NCBI GenBank assembly: GCA_964511945.1
Contig: CAZEHO010000006.1
Coordinates: 46,350 to 110,349 of the forward strand
Direction: 5' to 3'
Length of the DNA: 64,000 nt
Source of the DNA: CAZEHO01 sp964511945
GTDB taxonomy: Bacteria > Actinomycetota > Acidimicrobiia > Spongiisociales > UBA11373
Below the pieces are notes generated by a model, which was not told where the DNA came from, searched no databases, and worked only from the letters and a program-made list of their open reading frames with translations. The number at the start of each line of letters is the position of its first letter. Position 1 is the stretch's first letter. The translations under genes were made by a program, and so were the position numbers. Below, one piece after another: positions 49,975-59,334 of the stretch.

Positions 49975-51465
49975 TCAGGAACTGGGGTTGGCGAAGCGCA
50001 CCGTGAGGTCGCGCCCCCCGAACTCCGAACCGTGGAGGTGATCGATGGCCTGGCGGGCGTCCGCCTCGGGCATGTCGACGAACGCAAAGCCACGGGGCCT
50101 GCGGTTACGGCGGTCGGTTATGAGCGTCGCCTGCTCCACCGTGCCGTACGCCGAGAACAAGGCCTCGAGATCGCCCTCGGTCGTCTCCCAGGGAAGGTTG
50201 GCAACGTAGAGGCTCTTGCCGATGCGCGCCTTGTCGGACCGCTTCCCCTGGCGGCGGGGTGCCGGTCGGCGTCCCGGCGACGCCTTGGAGCGCGTGACCG
50301 GCCGGCTGTGCGGGTCGGGGTTGTCGATCCGGTGTCCTCCGGTATGCAGGTCCTCAAAGCGGGGGAGTTCGATGGAGGCTTCCAGTTCCAGGTCCTGCTG
50401 GATCCGGCCGACGGCTCGCTTGTGCTCGCCGGTGACGAGGCTGACGACGGTTCCGGTTGCGCCGGCTCGAGCGGTGCGGCCGGAACGGTGCAGATAGTCC
50501 TTGGCGTCGTGGGGCGGGTCGAAGTGAATGACCGAGGCCACCGCGTCGACGTGGATTCCTCGTGCCGCGACGTCGGTCGCGATCAGCGCCTGGGCGTGCC
50601 CGGAGGAGAAGGCCTGGAGCGCCCTGGTCCGCTGGCTCTGGGACCGGCCGCCGTGCATGGCGACGGCCTCGACACCCTTCTTGGCAAGCTGCTTCGCCAG
50701 GCGGTCGGCGCCGTGGCGGGTCCTGGTGAACACGATGGACCGTCCGGCGGCATCGATGAGTTCGGCGGTGTGGTCGATCCGCTCGTGGTGGTCGACGAGC
50801 CAGAAGTGATGGCGGGCGTCGATGGCCTCGGATTCGACAGTGCCGGCGTCGTGGCGGACCGGATCGGTCTGATATTCGCGGCTGAGCACCGCGATGTCAC
50901 CGTCGAGCGTTGCCGAGAACAGCAGCGTCTGGCGACGCTTGGCGGTTTGGTCCAGGATGCGGCGGACCGCAGGCATGAAGCCCATGTCGGCCATCCGGTC
51001 GGCTTCGTCGACGACGACCAGATTCACTCTGTCGAGTCGGACTGCTCGCTGCTCGATGAGGTCCTCGAGCCGGCCGGGGGTGGCGACTAGGACATCGACG
51101 CCGCGGCGCAGTGCCCCCTTCTGCGGCCCGTAGCCGACTCCGCCAAACACGGCGGCGACGAAACGGTTGACCGCCTTGCCGAGCGGGACCAGCTCCCGGC
51201 GAATCTGCTCTGCCAGCTCGCGGGTCGGGGCGAGGATCAGCGCTCGCGGGCGGTTCCTCTCGGCCTTCTCGACCCGGGCAAGCAGCGGCAGTCCGAAGGC
51301 GAGCGTCTTTCCGGAGCCGGTCGGAGCCTTGCCGGAGACGTCCCTGCCGGCGAGGGCGTCGGGAATCGTGGCGGTCTGGACTGGGAACGGGGTGTCGATG
51401 CCGCGGCGCTGCAGTGAGCGCACGAGCGTGTTGGGCAGCCCAAGCTGGGCGAACGAAGTTGTCAT
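49975..51465 (-). CDS. DEAD-box RNA helicase with C-terminal RRM domain
   Basis: A 496-residue helicase that would unwind structured RNA in ribosome assembly or mRNA turnover. Core motifs are FPVQTATIP (Q motif), APTGSGKT (Walker A), PTRELAEQ, VVDEADRMADMGF (DEAD), FSATLDG (SAT), ATDVAARGIHVD and HRSGRTARAG. A basic linker follows (SKASPGRRPAPRRQGKRSDK). The final 80 residues are a canonical RRM with RNP2 LYVANLPW and RNP1 RGFAFVDM. That combination is unusual in bacteria. The ATG at 51465 is chosen before TTSFAQLGLP, because the upstream frame is noise. Confidence 0.92.
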   Translation of the reverse strand: MTTSFAQLGLPNTLVRSLQRRGIDTPFPVQTATIPDALAGRDVSGKAPTGSGKTLAFGLPLLARVEKAERNRPRALILAPTRELAEQIRRELVPLGKAVNRFVAAVFGGVGYGPQKGALRRGVDVLVATPGRLEDLIEQRAVRLDRVNLVVVDEADRMADMGFMPAVRRILDQTAKRRQTLLFSATLDGDIAVLSREYQTDPVRHDAGTVESEAIDARHHFWLVDHHERIDHTAELIDAAGRSIVFTRTRHGADRLAKQLAKKGVEAVAMHGGRSQSQRTRALQAFSSGHAQALIATDVAARGIHVDAVASVIHFDPPHDAKDYLHRSGRTARAGATGTVVSLVTGEHKRAVGRIQQDLELEASIELPRFEDLHTGGHRIDNPDPHSRPVTRSKASPGRRPAPRRQGKRSDKARIGKSLYVANLPWETTEGDLEALFSAYGTVEQATLITDRRNRRPRGFAFVDMPEADARQAIDHLHGSEFGGRDLTVRFANPSS

Positions 51466-51874
51466 CAGGTCTCCTGGCCCCGCGCGGGGGCATGGTCGGT
51501 CGGTTGTGCCGGTCTCTCGCTCGACCGCGCTGCGTCCAGCAGATACGGGATCGAGAATCGGCCGAAGAGGCAATCCAACCGGGTGAGAATCGAGCCGTGA
51601 CCACCGGGGAAGCGACGGTGCGCTGGCCTCCACCCGGTGCGGCGGCCGCCACCATAGCGGGTCGGCAGCTCTTCATGGCGCTTGTCGCCGAATTGTGTGT
51701 CTGCGTCGGCTCCGCCGCCGCTCCCTCCCCGAAGAGGTCGGCGGTCTGTTCGACGACCGTCCCTGCCGGCGACCGCGTTTAGCCGGACACCGTCCGGCTC
51801 GTTCTCGAAGCGCTGCCAGATCAGGAAGTGGGTAGCCGGTTCGCCCCGCTCGGCGACCGACGAGCGCCGGATCG
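51466..51874. other. 409-base interval without a supported gene
   Basis: Between the helicase start and the cupin stop I see no convincing coding sequence. A minus-strand frame passes through FLIWQRFENEPDGVRLNAVA, which looks faintly protein-like but lacks a start and any family. The helicase promoter must lie here, and no strong -35/-10 pair stands out. Confidence 0.4.
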
Positions 51875-52342
51875 CTACGCCGGCTCGTCCTCCTCGGGCC
51901 GCCACCAGCTGTTGGTGTCCTTCGACCGCAGCGGATTGGCGTTGGCGATGAGTTCTTTCATGCCGTGGCGTGGTGGCGAAAAGACGTCGATGACCCGGCA
52001 CGCCACGTCAAAGGTACGTCCGGAGTGCGGCACGTTCGGCGGGAACACGATGACATCGCCGGGGCGAACCATCTGGGTGACCTCTCCGATCGTGAACTCC
52101 ATCTCGCCTTCCTGAATGATGGAGATCTGCTCCTCGGGATGTGTGTGCGGTGGGAAGCCGCTCCCGGCCGGGAACGTCACGAAGTTCAGTGACATGTTCT
52201 CGGTGAAGACCGGGCAGAAGATCAGGCCCTCGGCGATTTCGTACTTCGGGTAGTCGTCCTGATGGACGATCGAAGCGCCGGATTCGTCGTAGACCCCCGG
52301 CGGGTTATCGGAGATCGTGAAGAACGGCTTGTCGTCCGGCAT
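51875..52342 (-). CDS. Cupin-domain protein
   Basis: A 155-residue single-cupin protein. The metal-binding first motif is FPPHTHPEEQISIIQEGEME (two His and Glu) and the second is GDVIVFPPNVPHSGR (His). Such folds hold Fe, Mn or Zn and work as dioxygenases, isomerases or binding proteins. No substrate can be inferred. The ATG at 52342 follows a GGAGC-type site. It is 41 bases upstream of the zinc-finger gene's end in the same direction and may share a transcript with it. Confidence 0.88.
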   Translation of the reverse strand: MPDDKPFFTISDNPPGVYDESGASIVHQDDYPKYEIAEGLIFCPVFTENMSLNFVTFPAGSGFPPHTHPEEQISIIQEGEMEFTIGEVTQMVRPGDVIVFPPNVPHSGRTFDVACRVIDVFSPPRHGMKELIANANPLRSKDTNSWWRPEEDEPA

Positions 52343-52382
52343 CGGGGCTCCTTGGGATGCTCGCCGCCGACGCTAACACTCG

Positions 52383-52670
52383 TCAGGAAGCAGGGAGCCG
52401 GGTTCCCCCGTCATGTTCATAGCACCACGCCCAGTGCTCACCCGGCTCCTTGGATCGGATCACCGGGTGACCGCTGGCGGCTGCGTGCTTGCGGGCGTGG
52501 CGATTCTTGGAGTCGTCGCAACACCGGGTCTCGTGACAGGTCACACAGAACCGCAGGTGCACCCAGGTGTCACCCAGTGCCAGGCATTCGGTGCAGCCAC
52601 CGTCCGGCATCGGGTCCAGCGGGACGCGGGCGAGTTCGGGGCATAGTTGGCGGGGACGGGCTTTGGACAT
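52383..52670 (-). CDS. UBP-type zinc-finger protein
   Basis: A 95-residue protein consisting of one UBP-type zinc finger. Zinc ligands are visible as GGCTECLALGD, RFCVTCHETRCCD, RHARKHAAASGH and the closing HWAWCYEHDG, in the order of the family. In eukaryotes the fold binds the ubiquitin C-terminus. In bacteria its partner is not established. Relatives in actinobacteria are, from memory, often encoded near the response-regulator/thioredoxin-reductase fusion, which here lies 5 kb away. The ATG at 52670 opens a short Pro-rich leader. Confidence 0.85.
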   Translation of the reverse strand: MSKARPRQLCPELARVPLDPMPDGGCTECLALGDTWVHLRFCVTCHETRCCDDSKNRHARKHAAASGHPVIRSKEPGEHWAWCYEHDGGTRLPAS

Positions 52671-52703
52671 GGCGAGACCGTAGCCGGGCTTCCGGAACTC
52701 TGC

Positions 52704-52995
52704 TCGACATCGCAGGGTGACCGGTGGCGCGAGCTGCTCGAAGCCCATCACCGGATTGGGAGAGACGCCGTCGCAGAGCACCGGGGCACCGTGATTCGGA
52801 CCGAAGGAGACGCGGTGTACGGCCTACGGCCTTCGTGATCGCAGCGGGATCGAACTGATCAGCGTTGAGGCCGACCAGGTCGATGGCCTGGCCGAGACTG
52901 ATCTGGCCGCGCTGGAAGGTGATCTGGGCGAGGCTCGCGACCGCGGGCGAGCGATGTCCTTCGAGGCCGCCGTCGGGTACGCCTTGGCCCGTTAG
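52704..52995 (+). pseudogene. Remnant of a nucleotide-cyclase/ATPase gene
   Basis: A first frame reads DRWRELLEAHHRIGRDAVAE and then RGTVIRTEGDAVYG. This matches the middle of a class III cyclase domain around the second metal Asp. At 52838 a stop ends it. A frame one base over continues with GLAETDLAALEGDLGEARDR and RAMSFEAAVGYALAR, the kind of tail seen at the C-terminus of TPR/LuxR-like ATPases. I read this as an internally deleted and frameshifted cyclase/ATPase gene, a relative of the intact one ending 5 bases away on the other strand. Confidence 0.6.
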
Positions 52996-52999
52996 ACCG

Positions 53000-55900
53000 C
53001 TATGCCGCTGCCGCCGAGAGCAGGCCGGCAGCGTTGGCGACGAACGCCTCGCGCAGCTCCGCGTCCTGCATCGTCGCTGCGATGGCGCCCACCACCGAGT
53101 TTGCCCTCTCGCGCGCCTCGGCCGCGTCGGCGCTGCGGCCCATTGCGTCGAGCGATCGGGCTTGTGCAGCGTGAATGTCGAGCAGGGTCCGGCGGAGGTC
53201 GCCTGCGGTGGCCATCTCCTCGCATTCGTCGAGGCGCTTCAGGGCTTCCTCATGGTTGCCGGCCGCCGCTTCGATCCGAGCGGCGACAAACGGCAGGCTC
53301 AGGTAGTAGTCGCGCATCTGGCGTGACGTGACGTATTCCTCGAGTTCTGCGAACACCTCGCCGGCATCGGAGATCCGATCCTCCACCAGTGCAACCTCGA
53401 CTTCTCCCATCAGCGCCGATGGGCGCATCAGATACATCGGTGCCGTCTTCTCTTCGATGGCCTTGCGGAAGAGCACCTTGGCGTCGTCCACATTGCCGGC
53501 TGCTAGCGCACAGTGGCCCATCTCCGACCACAACCAGGCACCGAGGGTCGTGCCGGTCGGCAGTTCCATCATGTCGAGGGTTTGCTGGTGGTATTCGGAA
53601 GCCGTCTCGATCATCGAGCCCCCGATGGTCTGGTAGCAGGTGCCGGTCACACACAATCCGAGCGCCTGCATGTAGGGCACTCCGATGGCATCGGTCGCGG
53701 CCTTGGCCCGGCGGAACAACGCAAGGGCCTCTTCGAGGTACCCCCGATTCATCGCGACCTTGCCCTGGAACACGGCGGCATACGCCTCCGACCCGCGAGC
53801 GCCGATGCGCTGAGCGATCTCCATACCCCGCTCGATGGCTGCCATCGCCGCTTCGACATCGCCGTTGCGGAAGTGACAGGTCGGGATCACGAAGGTCAGC
53901 ATCTCCGCCTGGTAATGGAGGTGCCCCTCCTCCTCAGCCCGTGCCAGCGTCTTCTCGCCCTCGATGAGTGCCTCGTCGAACCTGGTCAGGAACGCCAGCG
54001 TGTTGGCGAAGTGCGCCATTCCGAACAGGGAGGGTTCGAGCATGCCGAGGCCGTCGCCGATCTCGGTCACCTCACGCATGTAGTACTCGACCTCGTCGAA
54101 CTCGGCGTAGCCGGTGCGCAGGTAGCACTGCGACATGCAGGCCTCGACGAGACCGGCTCCATCCTCGGCGTCGCGAGCCATTGCCTCGGCCGAGAGGAGG
54201 TCGTCGAGCGCCTCTTCGCGCTGGTTGAAGAAGAGGCCGCGGATCAACCCGTTCTTGTTCATCCCGGAGATCTGCATGGTGGCGTCACTGCGCTGCTCTC
54301 CCTCAGCCCGGAGCCGGCCGTAGGCCTCGGCGGCGCCGGCGAAGTCGAAGAGGTACTCCTTTGTCTGGCCGAGCGCCTCGAGGGCGCGCTTCATCAGGTC
54401 GGCGGGCGCCGATTCGTCCATGGCGTCGAGCGCCTGTTCGAGGCGAGCGACTGCGACGGGAAGGGCATAGGTGCGGGCAGCCTCTTCACCGGCGGCGACG
54501 AGATAGGGGACGGCGCGCTTCATCTGCCGAGCCCGTACGAGGTGGTCGGCGATGTCGCTGACCCGCTCTGGTTGGAGCTGATCCAGGAAGTTCGCCATGG
54601 TGGCGTGGAGACGGGTCCGGTTCTTCAGGAGCACGGTCTCATACGCCGCCTCCTGAACCAGGGCGTGCTTGAAGCGGAACAGCCGCTTCGGGATGCGGGC
54701 GACCTCGCGGATGAGATCGCGTCGCTGCAACTCCAGCAGTGATTCATCCAGTCCCGAGATGTCGGGAACGGCCGCTGCCAGCTCGTCGTAGCGGAACTGG
54801 CGGCCGATCACGCTGGCGGCCTGGGCGATGGTCCGGCATCGCTCGTCGAGACGGTCGAGCCGTGTGGTCAGGACCGCGGAGAGATTCTCCGGCACGGTGA
54901 AGTCGGCCTGGGCGCTGGTCGCAACCCAGCGCTCACCATCGTGAGTGACGACGCCCTCGTCGATCATCGTTCGGATGATCTCCTCCACGAAGAACGGGTT
55001 GCCTTCCGAGCGGTCGAGGATCACCGAACGGTGGTGTTCGTCGAGACCGTCGACGGCGAGCAGGTGCGCCACCAGCGTTCGGGTGTCGTCGGCCGGGAGC
55101 GGTGAGAGCGGCACGTGCGTGTACAGGTGCGGGAAGTCCCGACCGACCGCCTCGTGCACGTCCCACGACGGATCGTCGCGCCGGGGCCGGAAGAGCAGCA
55201 ACACCGTGAGCGGGACCCGGGTGGCGAGGTCGAACAGGACGGGCATGAGTTCGATCGAGCTGGGGTCCGCCCAGTGCAGATCCTCGAAACCGATGACTAG
55301 GGGCGCCTGCCGGGCGCGGCTCTCGATCAGTTCGGAGATGGCGCGGAAGGCCTCGGCTCGGAGCTGGGGCGGCTGGAGGTACCGCGTTCGATGCGCCGCC
55401 TCCTCGGGCGGATCGATCTCCAGCATCCACGCCAAGAAGGGGGTGGCGTCGGCCACCTTTCCGGGGAGCACCCGGCCGACGGCATCCTCGAGTTTCCGCC
55501 ACGCTTCGGCGCTCGACTCGTTGCCGCTCAGGCCGGTCAGGGAGCGCAGGATGCGCCGTACCGGTGCGTAGGGCGTGTTGGTCTCGTACGACAGCGACCG
55601 TCCTTCGTGCCAGTCGAGACCGGGTGCCGACTCCCGGAGCTCGGCGACGAGCCGGGACTTGCCGATCCCGGCCTCGCCGCTGACGGCGAGAATGCTGCCC
55701 CGGCCGTTCCCGGTGAGGTCCTCCAGCTGCTCGGAGAGCACGGCGAGTTCGGCATCGCGTCCGACCAGCGGTGCCTCGATGCCCTCGATTCCCCGGAGGT
55801 TCGCCGGGCGATCCTTGACCCCCACCACGCGGTAGGCGGTGACCGGCTCGTCGTGACCCTTGACCTCGATACCGCCGAGCTCCTCGAATTCGAACAACTG

Positions 55901-56659
55901 CTCGACGAGGGCCTTGGTGTCCCGGGTGATCTGCACGCTGCCTGGAGCGGCGGTCTGCTCCATCCGCGCCGCGAGATTCACGGCATCCCCCATCGCGGTG
56001 TACTCAACCCGGAGATCGGACCCGACCGCACCGACGACCACCAATCCGGTATTGATCCCCACCCGAACATCGAACGAGAAGCCCCACTCCCGCTTAACGG
56101 CCTCCTTGTACTCCTCGATCTCCTCGAGGATCTCGAGCCCGGCCAGCACCGCTCGCTCCGGGTCGTCCTCGTGACCGATGGGCGCTCCGAAGAATGCGAG
56201 GATTGCATCGCCCATGAGGCGGGCCAGCGTTCCCTCATAGCGGTAGACCGGGGCGATGAGGTGCTCGAATGCACCGTTCATGACGTCGGCCCATTCTTCG
56301 GGGTCGAGCTCCCGCGCCGCCGCGGTCGAACCGGTGACGTCACAAAACAGCATGGTCACCGTGCGGCGCTCACCCTGCATGCCGCCGGATTCGGCTGCGA
56401 ATTCCAGCTTCGACAGGAGTTCCGACGGGATGAACCGGCGGAGCCCGTCGGCGGCCTCGGCACTCGGCTCCGGTGCCGGCTCGGCAGGGGTCGCCTGCGG
56501 TGCTTCGCCGACCTTGGTGCCACAGGACATGCAGAAGGCGGCCTCGGCCGGCAGTTCTGCCCCGCAGGATGCGCAGGCCCTGGCCAGGGTTGAGCCACAT
56601 CCCATGCAGAACGCGGCGGCGGCTGGGTTTTCGGTGGAGCAGTTGCTGCAGGTGATCAC
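53000..56659 (-). CDS. Zinc-ribbon, class III cyclase, AAA-type ATPase and TPR multidomain protein
   Basis: A 1219-residue signalling protein. Two zinc ribbons open it (C4/C7/C18/C21 and C29/C32/C43/C46). The cyclase domain (about 95-260) has metal Asp D107 (FCDVTGST) and D151, and the transition-state pair N228/R232 (DAVNLAARM). R147 stands where adenylate cyclases have Lys (TLARLMGDA). A P-loop ATPase follows (VSGEAGIGKSRL, FEDLHWAD) and then long TPR-like helices. The start is GTG with GGGAGGGACG upstream. It diverges from the phosphoesterase gene. The reaction product (cAMP or cGMP) is unproven. Confidence 0.9.
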   Translation of the reverse strand: MITCSNCSTENPAAAAFCMGCGSTLARACASCGAELPAEAAFCMSCGTKVGEAPQATPAEPAPEPSAEAADGLRRFIPSELLSKLEFAAESGGMQGERRTVTMLFCDVTGSTAAARELDPEEWADVMNGAFEHLIAPVYRYEGTLARLMGDAILAFFGAPIGHEDDPERAVLAGLEILEEIEEYKEAVKREWGFSFDVRVGINTGLVVVGAVGSDLRVEYTAMGDAVNLAARMEQTAAPGSVQITRDTKALVEQLFEFEELGGIEVKGHDEPVTAYRVVGVKDRPANLRGIEGIEAPLVGRDAELAVLSEQLEDLTGNGRGSILAVSGEAGIGKSRLVAELRESAPGLDWHEGRSLSYETNTPYAPVRRILRSLTGLSGNESSAEAWRKLEDAVGRVLPGKVADATPFLAWMLEIDPPEEAAHRTRYLQPPQLRAEAFRAISELIESRARQAPLVIGFEDLHWADPSSIELMPVLFDLATRVPLTVLLLFRPRRDDPSWDVHEAVGRDFPHLYTHVPLSPLPADDTRTLVAHLLAVDGLDEHHRSVILDRSEGNPFFVEEIIRTMIDEGVVTHDGERWVATSAQADFTVPENLSAVLTTRLDRLDERCRTIAQAASVIGRQFRYDELAAAVPDISGLDESLLELQRRDLIREVARIPKRLFRFKHALVQEAAYETVLLKNRTRLHATMANFLDQLQPERVSDIADHLVRARQMKRAVPYLVAAGEEAARTYALPVAVARLEQALDAMDESAPADLMKRALEALGQTKEYLFDFAGAAEAYGRLRAEGEQRSDATMQISGMNKNGLIRGLFFNQREEALDDLLSAEAMARDAEDGAGLVEACMSQCYLRTGYAEFDEVEYYMREVTEIGDGLGMLEPSLFGMAHFANTLAFLTRFDEALIEGEKTLARAEEEGHLHYQAEMLTFVIPTCHFRNGDVEAAMAAIERGMEIAQRIGARGSEAYAAVFQGKVAMNRGYLEEALALFRRAKAATDAIGVPYMQALGLCVTGTCYQTIGGSMIETASEYHQQTLDMMELPTGTTLGAWLWSEMGHCALAAGNVDDAKVLFRKAIEEKTAPMYLMRPSALMGEVEVALVEDRISDAGEVFAELEEYVTSRQMRDYYLSLPFVAARIEAAAGNHEEALKRLDECEEMATAGDLRRTLLDIHAAQARSLDAMGRSADAAEARERANSVVGAIAATMQDAELREAFVANAAGLLSAAAA

Positions 56660-56796
56660 GTGGCGTCCCTCCCAATCCAGGGGAGAGCACGCCGAACCCG
56701 ATCCGGCGCCCCCTCCGGCCGGGGAGGGTAGCCCCGGGAACCGTGCTGTGCAGGCGTCACGGCACTAGGATCGCTCGCCCCGGAGGCTGGGAGATC

Positions 56797-57627
56797 GTGT
56801 TCCGGTTCATCTTCATGGCCGACATGCAGATCGGCGCGTTCGCCACGTTCAGTGGCATGACCGAAGCTGATGTGGCGCGGTACGCCGAGATGGACATGCG
56901 GGTGCACATCGGGCCGCGTGTCGAGGGTCACGAATGGGACGCAGCCCGCTACCGGGAGGCGATTGCCCTGGCTAACTCGACTCGGCCCGACCTGGTGCTG
57001 GTCGGCGGTGACATGGTCGATGATCCCAGTAGTGAGGATCAATACCGGGAGTTCATGGAGGTCACCCACAGCCTTGACTCCGACATCCCGATGCGGTGGG
57101 TCCCGGGCAACCACGACATCGCGGCAGACACAGTGGTGCCGACACGCTCCAGCATCGCTCAGTATCGGGACGCGTTCGGACCCGACTACTACGCCTTCGA
57201 CTTCGGACCCATCCGATTCATCGCGCTGAACACGGTCGTGATCGACCATCCGGAGCAAGTCCCGGAGGAGTGGACCGCCCAGCTGGCATTCCTCGAGGCT
57301 GAGCTCCACGATGCCGACGTGGCGGGTCGCAGGGCAATCATTCTCGGCCACCACCCATTGTTCAAACATGCTCCGGACGAAGAAGACGACTACTGGAATC
57401 TCCCGCTGGAGCGCCGTTCGGTGATCCTCGATCTGATCCGCCGCCACCGGGTGCCGCTGGCCCTGGCCGGGCACTGGCATCGCAACTCGATCGCCCGTGA
57501 CGGTGACTTCGAGATGGTCACCACGGGTGCGGTCGGCTACCCATTGGGGGTGGATCCCTCCGGTCTGCGGTTGGTGGCGGTCGACGGTGGGAGGATTGCC
57601 CATTCGTATCTTCCGCTGGGTTCCTGA
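56797..57627 (+). CDS. Calcineurin-like metallophosphoesterase
   Basis: A 276-residue phosphoesterase. The two-metal site is visible: Asp in FMADMQIG (the DxH His is replaced by Gln), Asp in LVLVGGDMVDD, the VPGNHDIA motif, His in ILGHHPLFK and the GHWHRN motif. The first motif is normally D-x-H, so the Q is a notable change, though Q is seen in some relatives. It is near a cyclase gene, so cyclic-nucleotide hydrolysis (CpdA-like) is a reasonable but unproven idea. The start is GTG 56797 with GGAGG upstream. Confidence 0.85.
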   Translation: MFRFIFMADMQIGAFATFSGMTEADVARYAEMDMRVHIGPRVEGHEWDAARYREAIALANSTRPDLVLVGGDMVDDPSSEDQYREFMEVTHSLDSDIPMRWVPGNHDIAADTVVPTRSSIAQYRDAFGPDYYAFDFGPIRFIALNTVVIDHPEQVPEEWTAQLAFLEAELHDADVAGRRAIILGHHPLFKHAPDEEDDYWNLPLERRSVILDLIRRHRVPLALAGHWHRNSIARDGDFEMVTTGAVGYPLGVDPSGLRLVAVDGGRIAHSYLPLGS

Positions 57628-57675
57628 CGTGATGCCGGCGAACCATGTATGGTTCCGGCCGCAGGAGGGGGAGCC

Positions 57676-59334
57676 ATGGCACGGCCGGTAATTCTCAGCG
57701 TCGACGACGACCCGCAGGTTCTGGCGGCGGTCGAGCGCGATCTGCGCGAGCGGTACGGCGAGGAGTATCAAGTTCTGGCGGTTGATTCGGGTGCGGAAGC
57801 GCTCGAGACGCTGGAGGAACTGCAGCGGCGAGGCACTCCGGTGGCGCTGCTCTTGGTGGACCAGCGAATGCCGGGGATGGAGGGCACCGACCTGCTGCAG
57901 GCGGCGTCCCCGATCGTCCCGGACGCACGCACCGCGCTGCTCACTGCCTACGCCGACACCCAGGCGGCGATCGACGCCATCAACCAGGTCGGTCTCGATC
58001 ACTACTTGATGAAGCCGTGGGATCCGCCCGAGGACCAGCTCTACCCGGTTCTCGATGACCTGCTCGAGACATGGCAGGCGACGGCGGTGGTTCCCTATGA
58101 CGGCATCCGGGTCGTCGGGACCACATGGTCGCCGAACACCCACGACGTGAAGGATTTTCTGGCACGCAGCCTGATCCCGTATCGGTTCCTCGACGTCGAG
58201 CGTGACGAGGATGCCAGGGCACTGGTCGAGGGAACCGATGCCGATGGAGCTCTGCCGGTGGTCTTCCTCCCCGACGGCGGGGTCCTGGTGGCTCCGGGCA
58301 ATCGCGAGCTGGCCGAGAAGGTCGGGCTCCACACGGAGGCGTCGAGCCGGTTCTATGACTTGATCATCATCGGCGCCGGCCCCGCCGGTCTTGCCGCCGG
58401 CGTATACGGCGCATCCGAGGGGTTGGCTTCAGCGGTGATCGAACGCAGCGCCATCGGGGGCCAGGCAGGTACCAGCAGCCGTATCGAGAACTATCTGGGA
58501 TTCCCGTCCGGGGTCAGCGGGTCCGATCTGGCCCGGCGTGCGGCAACTCAGGCTCAGCGGCTCGGGGCAGAACTGCTCACCGCCACTGAGGCGAAATCGC
58601 TGCGGCTGGGAGGCGACGTCAAGGTGCTGACCCTGTCCGACGGGTCGGAGGTGTCGTGCCGGGCGCTCGTCGTCGCCTCCGGAATGACAATCCGCCGCCT
58701 GCAGGCGTCGGGGTACGACCGATACGAGGGCGCCGGCGTCTACTACGGAGCGGCGGCTTCCGAAGTCTCGACCTACACCGATGAGGACGTGTTTGTCGTG
58801 GGCGGGGCCAACTCGGCCGGGCAGGCGGCGATGATGTTCTCCAAGTACTGCCGCACGGTGAGCCTGGTGGTTCGCGGCGACTCGCTCGAGGCGAAGATGT
58901 CGCAGTACCTGATCGAGCAAATCGCCGGGACGTCCAACATCGAGGTACTCCTCAATACCCAGATCACCGAGGTCGGGGGTGATACCCGGCTGGAGTGGGC
59001 CAAGGTGTGCAACACTGCGGACGACACCGAGGAGCGCAGGGAAGCCTCGGGTGTTTTCGTGTTCATCGGCGCCGCCCCGCATTCGGATCTGGTGGCGGGC
59101 GTTGTCTCTCGAGACCGGCAGGGGTTCATCCTCACCGGCCCCGACCTCGCGATGGGCGGGGACATGTCGACTGTGTGGCCGCTCGAACGGGACCCCTACC
59201 CGATGGAGACCAGCGTGCCCGGGGTCTTCGCAGCCGGTGACGTGCGCCATGGTGTCGTTCGCCGGGTTGCATCGGCGGTCGGGCAGGGCAGCGTTGTGGT
59301 GTCGATGGTGCACGAGTACCTCAAGACCGTCTGA
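57676..59334 (+). CDS. Response regulator fused to a thioredoxin-reductase-like flavoprotein
   Basis: A 552-residue fusion. The receiver domain has acidic D10-D12, phosphoacceptor D62 (LLVDQRMPG), T90 and K113 (LMKPWDP). A thioredoxin-like domain (about 120-220) has WSPNTH where CxxC would be, so it lacks redox Cys. A flavoprotein domain follows, with FAD motif IIIGAGPAGLAAGVYG and NAD(P)H motif VFVVGGANSAGQAAMMF. The usual reductase CATC is replaced by YYGAAASEV, so disulfide reduction is unlikely. The ATG at 57676 has AGGAGGGGGAGCC. It overlaps the histidine kinase start by one base. Confidence 0.92.
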   Translation: MARPVILSVDDDPQVLAAVERDLRERYGEEYQVLAVDSGAEALETLEELQRRGTPVALLLVDQRMPGMEGTDLLQAASPIVPDARTALLTAYADTQAAIDAINQVGLDHYLMKPWDPPEDQLYPVLDDLLETWQATAVVPYDGIRVVGTTWSPNTHDVKDFLARSLIPYRFLDVERDEDARALVEGTDADGALPVVFLPDGGVLVAPGNRELAEKVGLHTEASSRFYDLIIIGAGPAGLAAGVYGASEGLASAVIERSAIGGQAGTSSRIENYLGFPSGVSGSDLARRAATQAQRLGAELLTATEAKSLRLGGDVKVLTLSDGSEVSCRALVVASGMTIRRLQASGYDRYEGAGVYYGAAASEVSTYTDEDVFVVGGANSAGQAAMMFSKYCRTVSLVVRGDSLEAKMSQYLIEQIAGTSNIEVLLNTQITEVGGDTRLEWAKVCNTADDTEERREASGVFVFIGAAPHSDLVAGVVSRDRQGFILTGPDLAMGGDMSTVWPLERDPYPMETSVPGVFAAGDVRHGVVRRVASAVGQGSVVVSMVHEYLKTV

